Source: an uncultured Eubacteriales bacterium (GTDB lineage: Bacteria > Bacillota > Clostridia > Christensenellales > Aristaeellaceae). From it: a stretch of DNA of 8,427 bases. The notes beneath the pieces were generated by a model, which ran no database searches, was not told the DNA's origin, and saw nothing but the letters and a program-made list of their open reading frames with translations. The position numbers and the translations under genes are program-made. Location of the stretch: positions 1-8,427 of the forward strand of contig CACZOT010000253.1 of the NCBI GenBank assembly GCA_902782795.1, read 5' to 3'. Shown piece by piece: positions 1-6,848 of the stretch (position 1 is its first letter; each line of letters starts with the position of its first letter).

Positions 1-28
1 AACCGTTTTCTTCGCGAAGCGCGCCACG

Positions 29-66
29 CGCAAAGAGCGCGCCGCTTAAGCGGCGCGCTCTTTGCG
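29..66. terminator. Perfect palindrome, probable two-way terminator
   Basis: The two 19-base halves (29-47 and 48-66) are exact reverse complements meeting at CTT|AAG. The stem is very G+C-rich, and its outer part reads AAAGAG on one side and CTCTTT on the other, so either strand gives a hairpin followed by a short T-rich stretch. It begins 7 bases after the TAG stop of the leftward FAD oxidoreductase gene, where a terminator is expected. The other two such hairpins here lie between convergent genes, so a rightward gene probably ends near the left edge. There is no long T run, so efficiency is uncertain. Confidence 0.75.
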
Positions 67-73
67 TTCCCGT

Positions 74-1240
74 CTATTCCGGGAGGCAGGGGTCCTCCAG
101 GGCGCGGGCAAAGAGCCCCGGCTCCAGGCGCACGCCCGCCGCGCGCAAAGCCTCCTGCAGTTCCGGCGCAGCAGGGCGCTTCCCGGCCCGGGCGACCCAG
201 GCAGCGGCGGTCCCGGCGGCCTGTCCCGTCACGGAGCAGCTGGGGATGACGCGCAGAAGGTCCCACCCCAGGCCGACCGCCGCACAGCAGCGTCCCGCGG
301 CGAAGAGGTTGGAACACTTTTCGCCCGTAATGGCGGAATAGGGGATGGAATAGCGCAGATGCGGCTTTTTCCAGTTGCCGATCATGCCCACGGCGTCCGT
401 GAACCAGACGCGCTCGTGCTCCTCCTCGGAGAACTCGAAGGGCTTTTTGAGGCGGCGCGTCATGCGCAGGCCGTGGAAGGCGGGTACGTGGAAGGGCCAG
501 GAGCCGTCTTCGCGTCCGCGTTCGCGGATCATGCGGCGGCCGTCGAGGCAGCTCTGGGTGATGTCCTCGAGGGTCGTGCCGCGGTAGAAGCGGTGCCCTT
601 CGGGGAGGGCCTCGGCCCAGATGGGATCGGAGACCATGCGCAGGCGCAGATCCCGCCCGTCATAGGTGTAATGCCAACCGGTGGCGACGTTCCGGCCGCT
701 GTCGAAGGTCTCCTCGCCCGCGAAGAAGCAGACGTCCGCGTCGCCCGTGGCGTCCACGAAGGACGAGGCGCGGAACGCGATCGGGCCCTCCTTGCCGGAA
801 ACCGTGACGGAGAGCACGCGCCCACCTTCGGCCTCGACGCCGGTGACGTGCGCGTCGTAGTAGAGATCGACGCCCTCCTCGACGAGCAGCTCCTCCAGGG
901 CGAGGATCATGGCGCCGGGGCTGTATTCTGCCTGATAGCGCTTCCCGGCGCGCTCAGAGGCGGAGGCGGGCCGCTCCCATTCCTCCGGCAGGCGCGTGAC
1001 CGGGGCGTATTTCTTCGAAAGGAGCAGGAGCTCCTCGGCGATGCCGGCGGACATGAGCTCTCCGTCGCCGTCGTCCAGGGGCAGATAGATCGCGATCGCG
1101 CCGGCCGTCCCCAGCCCGCCGAGGACATAGCCCTTCTCCAGCAGGCAGACCAGGGCCCCGGACCTCGCAGCCGCCAGCGCCGCCGCCGCTCCGGCGAAGC
1201 CGCCCCCGCACACGCAGACATCATAGGTATATTCCCGCAT
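74..1240 (-). CDS. FAD-dependent oxidoreductase, FAD_oxidored family
   Basis: The 388-residue protein opens with a dinucleotide-binding fold: beta strand, G12-x-G14-x-x-G17, and an acidic residue (E35) ending the second strand that would bind the FAD ribose. A GLGTAG segment (42-47) follows, then DATGDAD (163-169), typical of this flavoprotein group. The C-terminal segment around residues 313-347 (AAGRC, then SVTGQAAGTAAAW) is the second FAD-contact region of the family. It has no signal peptide and should be cytoplasmic. The substrate cannot be read from sequence; relatives include poorly characterised flavoproteins near sugar and cofactor metabolism genes. The ATG at 1240-1238 has AAGGAAGG at 1258-1251. 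It starts 24 bases after the serpin stop, so the two are probably co-transcribed. It ends in TAG just before the palindrome at 29-66. Family assignment is firm; reaction unknown. Confidence 0.9.
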   Translation of the reverse strand: MREYTYDVCVCGGGFAGAAAALAAARSGALVCLLEKGYVLGGLGTAGAIAIYLPLDDGDGELMSAGIAEELLLLSKKYAPVTRLPEEWERPASASERAGKRYQAEYSPGAMILALEELLVEEGVDLYYDAHVTGVEAEGGRVLSVTVSGKEGPIAFRASSFVDATGDADVCFFAGEETFDSGRNVATGWHYTYDGRDLRLRMVSDPIWAEALPEGHRFYRGTTLEDITQSCLDGRRMIRERGREDGSWPFHVPAFHGLRMTRRLKKPFEFSEEEHERVWFTDAVGMIGNWKKPHLRYSIPYSAITGEKCSNLFAAGRCCAAVGLGWDLLRVIPSCSVTGQAAGTAAAWVARAGKRPAAPELQEALRAAGVRLEPGLFARALEDPCLPE

Positions 1241-1264
1241 GAGTCTTTCGCCTTCCTTTTCCCG

Positions 1265-2500
1265 TCAGGAGGGGTCCGCGACCACTCCGGCAAAGCAGAT
1301 CGCCCTGGTCTCCTCATCGGAGATGAGCAGGATGAAGGGGCGGTCCAGCACCATGGATACGGGCACCTGTTCGTAGATCGCCATCATATCGCCCAGGACG
1401 ATCTCCGTGACGGCGGCCGCGCGCGTGCCCTCCTCGTCCACCTGGACGCGCACCTTCTGGATGACGTCGGAGATCATCAGGGAAGCGTCGCTCAGGCCGG
1501 AGAAGTCCGCTCCCATGGAGAAGGGCGTGCCGACGCCCAGATCCATGAGCGCTCCCTTCAGGTTCGAGCCTGTGCTGATGTCCAGCTTGGGGAGGCTCAG
1601 CGAGACCTCCCATGGCTCGGGCCCGCGGAAGAACGATTGGAGCTCCGCGCGCAGGCCCTCCTCGTTCAGGTCCGGATTATTGGCCCTATACTGCCCGACG
1701 ATGCCGTCGATGATGCTCTCCGCGCTGCGCGGGCCGAATTCGAACAGGTCCGGGCCCTGTTCCGAGAGCAGGGTGAGCATTTCTCCCACGCCGCCCTCCT
1801 CCGGGAGGATGAGGGTCATATAGAGGCCGCTGTCCAGGTAGGGCAGCTTCAGGGCCTGCGCGCCCTCGGCCTCAGCGTATTCGGCCGTCAGGCCCTGGCG
1901 CATGAACTGCGCCGTCACGTCGCCCTCCGGGGTGTGGAAGACGTCCTCTCTGGTGAAGTGCGGATCGAAGGGGGAGAGCCACTTGGCGTCCATGGCGATG
2001 GCGTTGATGAGAAGGAGCTGCGCGTCGGGCTCTTTGCCCTCGTCCAGGAGCTTGTCGATCAGCCCGTCGGTCTTTTCCCGCACCCAGCCGTTGACCGTGG
2101 CCGCGCTGTCCAGGGGGAAGACCTCCGCGCCGAAGAGCTCGCCCACGCCCTGGGCGTACTCCTCCCGGACGGAGAGGGGATCCTTGGCGAAGAGGACGTT
2201 GGCGGTCTTGAGCCCGGAGGCTCCCAGGGGCTCCGTCCAGGCGGCGATGCCGGCGGCGTCCGGAACGTCCAAGGCGAGGAGGATCTCCTCGCGGGTGGCG
2301 CCTTCCGCGCCGTAGGCGGCCAGGGAGAGCGCGTAGGCCAAGCTCACCGGGGAGACGAAGGCGTTCTTCGTGCCGTCGGAAAGCGCGGCCAGCACGTCCA
2401 GGCCAAGGCGGTTGCCCGGCACGGCGTCCTCCTGCGCCCAGCCGGCCGCGCATCCCAGGAGCAGCGCCAGCGCGCAAAGCAGAGAGACGAAAGTCTTCAA
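1265..2500 (-). CDS. Serpin, probable surface lipoprotein (TTG start)
   Basis: A 411-residue serine/cysteine protease inhibitor of the serpin fold. The N-terminus has K2, a hydrophobic stretch and a lipobox LLGC with C17, so it is probably exported and lipid-anchored; cleavage after A22 by signal peptidase I is the alternative. Serpin signatures run in order: SPVS (50-53), NGWVREKTDGLI (137-148), INAIAMDAKW (165-174) and the hinge DEEGTRAAAVT (355-365), whose small residues suit an inhibitory serpin that inserts its loop. The end (RPF, then FAGVVADP) matches the fold's last strands. Counting from P17 = E356 puts P1 at M372, but the stretch from there to RPF is about five residues longer than in human antitrypsin, so P1 is uncertain. 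The start is TTG (2500-2498), preceded by AAAGGATGGGA. It leads an operon with the FAD oxidoreductase. A role against host or bacterial proteases at the surface is inferred. Confidence 0.93.
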   Translation of the reverse strand: MKTFVSLLCALALLLGCAAGWAQEDAVPGNRLGLDVLAALSDGTKNAFVSPVSLAYALSLAAYGAEGATREEILLALDVPDAAGIAAWTEPLGASGLKTANVLFAKDPLSVREEYAQGVGELFGAEVFPLDSAATVNGWVREKTDGLIDKLLDEGKEPDAQLLLINAIAMDAKWLSPFDPHFTREDVFHTPEGDVTAQFMRQGLTAEYAEAEGAQALKLPYLDSGLYMTLILPEEGGVGEMLTLLSEQGPDLFEFGPRSAESIIDGIVGQYRANNPDLNEEGLRAELQSFFRGPEPWEVSLSLPKLDISTGSNLKGALMDLGVGTPFSMGADFSGLSDASLMISDVIQKVRVQVDEEGTRAAAVTEIVLGDMMAIYEQVPVSMVLDRPFILLISDEETRAICFAGVVADPS

Positions 2501-2505
2501 TCGAA

Positions 2506-2516
2506 TCCCATCCTTT
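2506..2516 (-). promoter_or_regulatory. Extended Shine-Dalgarno deciding the serpin TTG start
   Basis: Read leftward the site is AAAGGATGGGA, close to the 16S-complementary AAAGGAGGTGA. AAGGA ends 10 bases before TTG at 2500-2498. The embedded ATG (2511-2509) is in another frame and meets TGA after four codons, so it cannot start the serpin. TTG gives a complete signal peptide beginning MKTF. Confidence 0.8.
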
Positions 2517-2539
2517 CGTTTGTTCGCGTTTCGACGTCC

Positions 2540-2569
2540 TTTAGACAGAGGGCCATCGCGGTTTGTTCA
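2540..2569 (-). promoter_or_regulatory. Weak candidate promoter for serpin-FAD oxidoreductase unit
   Basis: Reading leftward, TGAACA (2569-2564, four of six to TTGACA) and TCTAAA (2545-2540, four of six to TATAAT) lie 18 bases apart. An eight-base A tract on this strand (2587-2580) lies upstream of the -35 and could act like an UP element. This is the best sigma-A candidate I find leftward here, but it is weak; a regulated or alternative promoter is possible. Confidence 0.35.
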
Positions 2570-2589
2570 CAGGGCGGTGTTTTTTTTGC

Positions 2590-2618
2590 TGGCGTTTTCG
2601 CGCCGCAGGTTCTATAAT
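2590..2618 (+). promoter_or_regulatory. Promoter of the Gfo/Idh-like gene
   Basis: A perfect -10 TATAAT lies at 2613-2618. The base set 17 bases upstream (TGGCGT, 2590-2595) is a poor -35, and the better-looking TTGCTG at 2586-2591 is 21 bases away, too far. Transcription would start near 2625, giving a leader of about 37 bases. A regulator might be needed for full activity. Confidence 0.6.
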
Positions 2619-2661
2619 AAGGATATCACAAGCGCCGCGTCGGCGCAAAGAGGAGATTTGC

Positions 2662-3489
2662 ATGAAGATCGCGTTTATCGATTATTATCTGGACGAGTGG
2701 CACGCCAACAATTACCCGGCATGGCTCAAGCAGGCGACAAACGGCGAGACGGAGGTCTCGATCGCCTACGGCATGATCGACAGCCCCATCGGCGGGCGTA
2801 CCAACGAACAGTGGTGCCGGGAGATGGGCATCCCCCAGGCGGCCACCATCGAGGAGGCCGTGGCCGCGGCGGACGGGATCATCGTCCTCTCGCCGGACAA
2901 CTGCGAGATGCACGAGCAGCTCAGCCAGATCCCCCTACGCTCCGGCAAGCCTACCTACATCGACAAGACCTTCGCGCCCGATCTGGCCACGGCCAGGCGC
3001 ATCTTCGCCCTGGCGGAAGAAAATGGGACGCCCTGCTGGTCCACCTCGGCCCTGCGCTACGCCGAGGAGTACCTGCGCCAGGGCCGGGTGGATTCCATCG
3101 CCTCCTGGGGCCCCTACGGCTTCGAGACGTACGCCATCCACCAGCTCGAGCCCATCATGATGCTCATTCAGGCGCGGCCGGAAAAGGTCATGGCCCTCAA
3201 GGGCGCGGATTGGTACCAGATGGCGGTCTCCTTCGCGGACGGCCGCGCGGCGACCATCACCGGCTACGACAAGGGCGGCGATTTCGTCATGAACATCACG
3301 GGTGAAAACGGCCAGAAGACCATCGCTCCGCGGTCTGATTACTTCCAGGCGTTCATCGCGCGCCTGGCGGAGTTCTTCCATCGGCCGGAGGACGTCGTCC
3401 CCCACGAGGAGACCCTGCGCATCATGGCCGCGCGCGAGGCGGGCATCCGGGCGCTGGAGACGCCGGGCCAGTGGGTGCCGGTCGGCTGA
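2662..3489 (+). CDS. Gfo/Idh/MocA-like oxidoreductase, short form
   Basis: A 275-residue protein related to Gfo/Idh/MocA NAD(P)-dependent sugar and inositol dehydrogenases. Visible landmarks are a strand ending IVLSPDN (74-80), IDKTF (100-104) in place of the usual EKP, the STSALRYA segment (127-134), and YAIHQLEP (157-164), where H160 fits the family's substrate-pocket histidine. It is shorter than the usual 330-400 residues, and the N-terminus (MKIAFIDYYL) lacks the glycine-rich nucleotide-binding motif, so cofactor use is uncertain. The frame is open from an ATG at 2563, but the ATG at 2662 is chosen: it has AAAGAGGAG at 2648-2656, a family-like start MKIAFID, and lies downstream of the TATAAT at 2613-2618. 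It stands alone, divergent from the serpin unit, and is followed by a strong terminator. Family likely; substrate unknown. Confidence 0.82.
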   Translation: MKIAFIDYYLDEWHANNYPAWLKQATNGETEVSIAYGMIDSPIGGRTNEQWCREMGIPQAATIEEAVAAADGIIVLSPDNCEMHEQLSQIPLRSGKPTYIDKTFAPDLATARRIFALAEENGTPCWSTSALRYAEEYLRQGRVDSIASWGPYGFETYAIHQLEPIMMLIQARPEKVMALKGADWYQMAVSFADGRAATITGYDKGGDFVMNITGENGQKTIAPRSDYFQAFIARLAEFFHRPEDVVPHEETLRIMAAREAGIRALETPGQWVPVG

Positions 3490-3507
3490 AGAGGCCCACA
3501 ATACAGA

Positions 3508-3541
3508 CAGAGAAAGCCCCGCCGCCGCGGGGCTTTCTCTG
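3508..3541. terminator. Strong hairpin terminator between convergent genes
   Basis: A 14-base perfect stem (3508-3521 with 3528-3541) encloses the loop CCGCCG. The 3' arm ends GGGGCTTTCTCTG, so the T-rich tract is partly within the stem; on the other strand the same symmetry applies. It starts 18 bases after the Gfo/Idh-like stop and lies 38 bases beyond the stop of the oppositely directed transaminase, so it probably serves both. Confidence 0.85.
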
Positions 3542-3579
3542 TGCCCGGGAAGGAACGGATCCGGAAAAGGGACGAAGCG

Positions 3580-4419
3580 TCATTCGGTCGCCGCGAGGAA
3601 CTCCTCCAGGAGATAGGCGCGCAGGCGCTCGAAGAGGGCCAGATCGCGCCCGCCGACCGGCCGCCCGTCGATGCGGTCGGCGCGCAGGCAGAGATTGCTG
3701 GAGCTGGTGACGAGCACTTCGTCCGCGGCGAAGAGCTCCTCCAGGGTGAAGGGCTCCTCCCGGCAGGGGATGTTCAGCGCCAGGCAGGCGCGCAGAAGAT
3801 GGGCCCGGGCGATGCCCGCGAGGATGAGGTTGTCCGCGGGCGCGGTGTACAAAACGCCGCCGCGGAGGATGTGTACGTTGCTGTGCGCGCATTCCGTGAC
3901 CCTGCCGCCGGGCCGGTAGAACACGGCCTCCATGCAGCCCGCCTCCTTCGCCTTTTGTGCGGCGAGGACGGAGGGAATGAGGTTCAGGGTCTTTACGTCG
4001 CAGTGGAAAAAGCGCGTGTCCTCCACGGTGATCAGCCGCACCGGCTCGCGGCCGTCGGCGATCCCGGCGGGAGTGAGGGTGATCCAAAGGTTGGCCGGGC
4101 CCTCGGGGAAGGCGTGGCCGCGCCGTGCGGTGCCGCGCGTCACCTGGTAATAGACGAAAAGGTCGCCCGTGTCCATCAGGCGCACGAGACGGTTCAGCGT
4201 TGCCTTAAGCTCCTCCTTGCCCATGGGTATGGAGATGCGCAGAGCCGCCGCGCTGCGGAAAAAGCGGTCCACATGCTCGTCCAGCGCGAAGATCCGGTAG
4301 TTTCGGCAAGGGCCCGCGTCGTACACGCCGTCGCCGAACCAGGAGGCGCGGTCGTTCATGGGGACGGTCATCTCCTCGAGGGGACCGTATTTGCCGTTGT
4401 AATAGCCAAGCGTCTCCAT
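3580..4419 (-). CDS. dat: D-amino acid transaminase, PLP fold-type IV
   Basis: The 279-residue class IV aminotransferase resembles Bacillus D-amino acid transaminase along its length (about 280 residues is usual). It would interconvert D-alanine and 2-oxoglutarate with pyruvate and D-glutamate in the cytoplasm, feeding peptidoglycan synthesis. Visible landmarks are FGDGVYD with Y33, LDEHVDR with H49, QVTRGTARRGHAFP with R100 and H102 (the R-x-H that binds the substrate carboxylate in the D-specific enzymes), CDVKTLNL with PLP lysine K143, VTE with E176, and NLILAGIAR (197-205). The R-x-H pair and the RFFHCDVK context favour this over branched-chain aminotransferase or 4-amino-4-deoxychorismate lyase. 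The late TSSSNLCLR segment differs from the Bacillus TSTTSEI. The ATG at 4419-4417 has GGAAGGAG at 4434-4427. It is a lone gene, divergent from the xylosidase. Confidence 0.9.
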   Translation of the reverse strand: METLGYYNGKYGPLEEMTVPMNDRASWFGDGVYDAGPCRNYRIFALDEHVDRFFRSAAALRISIPMGKEELKATLNRLVRLMDTGDLFVYYQVTRGTARRGHAFPEGPANLWITLTPAGIADGREPVRLITVEDTRFFHCDVKTLNLIPSVLAAQKAKEAGCMEAVFYRPGGRVTECAHSNVHILRGGVLYTAPADNLILAGIARAHLLRACLALNIPCREEPFTLEELFAADEVLVTSSSNLCLRADRIDGRPVGGRDLALFERLRAYLLEEFLAATE

Positions 4420-4460
4420 ACCAGAGCTCCTTCCGCGCCGCAGCGGGCTGTTTTCCGGGT

Positions 4461-4489
4461 ATTATAGCACCGGGGCGGCGAAAAGGAAA
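4461..4489 (-). promoter_or_regulatory. Promoter of the D-amino acid transaminase gene
   Basis: Reading leftward, a perfect TATAAT (4466-4461) is preceded by TGC, an extended -10 (TGnTATAAT). At 17 bases the -35 position holds TTTCCT (4489-4484), a poor match that the extended -10 can compensate. Transcription would start near 4454, giving a leader of about 35 bases. Confidence 0.72.
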
Positions 4490-4500
4490 GAGCCGGGAGA

Positions 4501-4530
4501 TTGACGCTTTCTTTGCCTTTGTGTTATTAT
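4501..4530 (+). promoter_or_regulatory. Promoter of the alpha-xylosidase gene
   Basis: TTGACG (4501-4506) and TATTAT (4525-4530) are 18 bases apart, and TGT precedes the -10, making it an extended -10. Transcription would start near 4537, leaving an 85-base leader. The promoter is back-to-back with that of the transaminase gene, so one regulator could affect both. Confidence 0.72.
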
Positions 4531-4552
4531 CTGGGAAGAATGGCGCCGCCCG

Positions 4553-4597
4553 CGCCGAAAGGCGTTTGGGGAACCCGGGAACGCCGGGGCAACCCCG
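4553..4597 (+). promoter_or_regulatory. Structured 5' leader with competing hairpins
   Basis: Three stems can be drawn in the predicted xylosidase leader: CGCC-GAAA-GGCG (4553-4564, a GNRA tetraloop), GGCGTT/AACGCC (4561-4566 with 4580-4585), and CGGGG-CAA-CCCCG (4585-4597). The first two share 4561-4564 and exclude each other. The last ends 12 bases before GAGGTG (4610-4615). No known riboswitch class is recognised, and no terminator-like T run follows. Confidence 0.4.
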
Positions 4598-4621
4598 CGA
4601 TCAGAAAAAGAGGTGTGAAGG

Positions 4622-6835
4622 ATGAAATTCAAACGCGGACTCTGGCTCATGCAAAAGGATATCACGCCCCTGTACGCCGTGGAGGCCCACCGCGTGCAGA
4701 CGGGCAAGGGCGAGATCGACGTGCTCGTCGCCACGACGCACATCGCCGGGCGCGGCATGACCATGTCTCCGGCGCTGCACCTGCGCCTGTTTTCTCCCGC
4801 GGAGGGAGTGATCGGCGTGGAGGAGACGCACTGGGCCGGCACGGTGGACCGCGGCCCGCACTATCAGCTGAACGCCACGGGCGGCTGCGACGAGGTGATC
4901 CGCCGCGAGGGGGAGATCGTCCTCAGGAGCGGCCGGATGGAGGCGCGGCTGAGCACAGAGCCCGGCGCGTGGTCCCTGCGCTTCTATGACGGCGAAAAAT
5001 ACCTCACCGGCAGTGGCTACCGCGCCATGGGCCACATGACCAACACCGCCACCGGCCAGACCTGGATGACCGATCAGTTGGACCTCTCCGTGGGCGAATG
5101 CGTCTACGGCTTCGGCGAGCGCTTCACGCCCTTCGTGAAGAACGGCCAGCTGGTGGAGATGTGGAACGGCGACGGAGGCACCAGCTCCGAACTGGCCTAC
5201 AAGAATATCCCCTTCTACATGAGCAGCCGCGGCTACGGCGTTCTGGTGGACGACACCGGCGACACCGCCTTCGAAGTCGCCAGCGAGAACGTGGAGAGGG
5301 TCGAGTTCGCCGTCAAAGGCGAAAAGCTCGCCTACTACGTGTTCGCCGGTCCCACCCCGCACGACGTCCTGCGCCGCTATACCGGCTTCACCGGCCGCCC
5401 CGCGCTGCCGCCGGCCTGGTCCTTCGGCCTGTGGCTTTCCACATCCTTCACCACCAATTACGACGAGGCCACCACCTCCAGCTTCATCGAGGGCATGCGC
5501 GCCAGGGGCATCCCGCTGCACGTGTTCCACTTCGATTGCTTCTGGATGAAGGGCTATAACTGGTGCGATTTCACCTGGGACGACGAGACCTTCCCGGACC
5601 CCGAGGGCATGCTCCGGCGCTACAAGGCCGGCGGTTTGAAGATCTGCGTGTGGATCAACCCCTATATCGCGCAGAATTCGCCCCTGTTCCAAGAGGCCAT
5701 GCGGGAGGGCTACCTCATCCGCAAGACCGACGGGTCCGTCTGGCAGACGGATCTGTGGCAGGCGGGCATGGGCATCGTGGATTTCACCAACCCCGGCGCC
5801 CGCGAGTGGTACCGCGAGAAGCTTCGCCCGCTCCTGGAGATGGGCGTGGACTGCTTCAAGACCGATTTCGGCGAGCGCATCCCCGTCCGGGATATCGAGT
5901 ACTTCGACCATTCCGACCCCATGCGCATGCACAATTACTTCACCCAGCTCTATAACGAGGCGGTCTTCTCCCTGCTGGAGGAAGTCAAGGGCAAGGGACA
6001 GGCCACCGTCTTCGCCCGCAGCGCCACCGTGGGCGGCCAGTGCTTCCCGGTGCACTGGGGCGGCGACAACTCCGCCAACTACGTCTCCATGGCCGAGACG
6101 CTGCGCGCGGGCCTGAGCCTGTCCAGCTGCGGCTTCGGCTTCTGGAGCCATGATATCTCCGGCTTCGAATCCACCGCCCCGGCCCATGTCTACAAACGCT
6201 GGTGTCAGTTCGGCCTGCTCTCTTCCCACTCGCGGCTGCACGGCTCCCAATCCTACCGCGTGCCGTGGCTTTTCGATGAGGAAGCCTGCGTGGTGCTGAA
6301 AAAGTTCGTGGAGCTCAAATGCTCCCTCATGCCGTACCTCTACCGCATGGCCGTCATCGCCCACGAGGAGGGCATTCCCGTGCTCCGGCCCATGTACATG
6401 GAGTTCCCCGGCGATCCTGCCTGCGAGATGCTGGACAGGGAATACATGCTCGGCGAGAGCATCCTGGTCGCGCCGGTGTTCGATGAGAGCGGCGAGGTGC
6501 AGTACTATCTGCCCGACGGCGAATGGACCCATCTCCTCGACGGCCGCAGGATGACCGGCGGCCGCTGGGTCAAAGAACAGTATGATTTCATGAGCCTGCC
6601 CATCTGGGTGCGTGAGAACACCCTCTTGCCCGTAGGCCAGAGCCGCGACCAGGTGGAGTACGATTACGCCGACGGCGTGGAGATCCGCGCTTACCGCGTC
6701 TCGAAGGACGTGGAGATCGCCATCCCCGCGCTCGACGGCAGCACCCAGGCCACCTTCAAGGCCGCCGTCCGGGACGGCCGGGTGAGCGTGACGACCGATT
6801 CCGCCAAGCCCTGGACCTTCAAGGAATACAAGTGA
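4622..6835 (+). CDS. yicI: Alpha-xylosidase, glycoside hydrolase family 31 (YicI type)
   Basis: The 737-residue retaining glycosidase resembles E. coli YicI (772 residues). It would remove alpha-1,6-linked xylose from the non-reducing end of xyloglucan oligosaccharides such as isoprimeverose. The N-terminal beta-sandwich (about 1-255) leads into a TIM barrel (about 265-570) and C-terminal beta domains. Catalytic landmarks are KTDFGERIP with nucleophile D415 (D416 in YicI) and HWGGDN with acid/base D482. HFDCFWM carries C306-F307, equivalent to the YicI C307-F308 pair that favours xylosides over glucosides. No signal peptide is seen, so it acts inside the cell on imported oligosaccharides; no transporter gene is adjacent. 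The ATG at 4622-4624 has GAGGTG six bases upstream. It is a single gene from its own promoter, ending before the palindrome at 6849-6880. Family and xylosidase activity are well supported; exact substrate is inferred. Confidence 0.94.
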   Translation: MKFKRGLWLMQKDITPLYAVEAHRVQTGKGEIDVLVATTHIAGRGMTMSPALHLRLFSPAEGVIGVEETHWAGTVDRGPHYQLNATGGCDEVIRREGEIVLRSGRMEARLSTEPGAWSLRFYDGEKYLTGSGYRAMGHMTNTATGQTWMTDQLDLSVGECVYGFGERFTPFVKNGQLVEMWNGDGGTSSELAYKNIPFYMSSRGYGVLVDDTGDTAFEVASENVERVEFAVKGEKLAYYVFAGPTPHDVLRRYTGFTGRPALPPAWSFGLWLSTSFTTNYDEATTSSFIEGMRARGIPLHVFHFDCFWMKGYNWCDFTWDDETFPDPEGMLRRYKAGGLKICVWINPYIAQNSPLFQEAMREGYLIRKTDGSVWQTDLWQAGMGIVDFTNPGAREWYREKLRPLLEMGVDCFKTDFGERIPVRDIEYFDHSDPMRMHNYFTQLYNEAVFSLLEEVKGKGQATVFARSATVGGQCFPVHWGGDNSANYVSMAETLRAGLSLSSCGFGFWSHDISGFESTAPAHVYKRWCQFGLLSSHSRLHGSQSYRVPWLFDEEACVVLKKFVELKCSLMPYLYRMAVIAHEEGIPVLRPMYMEFPGDPACEMLDREYMLGESILVAPVFDESGEVQYYLPDGEWTHLLDGRRMTGGRWVKEQYDFMSLPIWVRENTLLPVGQSRDQVEYDYADGVEIRAYRVSKDVEIAIPALDGSTQATFKAAVRDGRVSVTTDSAKPWTFKEYK

Positions 6836-6848
6836 TTTCTCCGCACAG

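Noticed and set aside
2580..2587. Run of eight T as a rightward terminator
   Set aside because: No G+C-rich hairpin immediately precedes it and no rightward gene ends there; it is better read as an A tract upstream of the leftward promoter.
62..2617. An 851-codon open frame rightward across the FAD oxidoreductase and serpin genes
   Set aside because: It is codon-aligned with both genes on the other strand, so stops appear only where those genes use TTA, CTA or TCA, which are rare in this G+C-rich DNA. Its translation is low-complexity, rich in Gly, Ala, Arg and Glu, with no recognisable domain; it also runs past the serpin promoter region by chance.
2563..2661. Longer N-terminus for the Gfo/Idh-like protein (33 extra residues)
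   Set aside because: The extra part overlaps the TATAAT at 2613-2618, is basic and unlike the family, and has no ribosome site; the ATG at 2662 has a strong one.
4501..4989. A 162-codon rightward frame starting in the xylosidase promoter
   Set aside because: It begins at the -35 element and overlaps the well-supported xylosidase frame, with an arginine-rich shadow-type translation.
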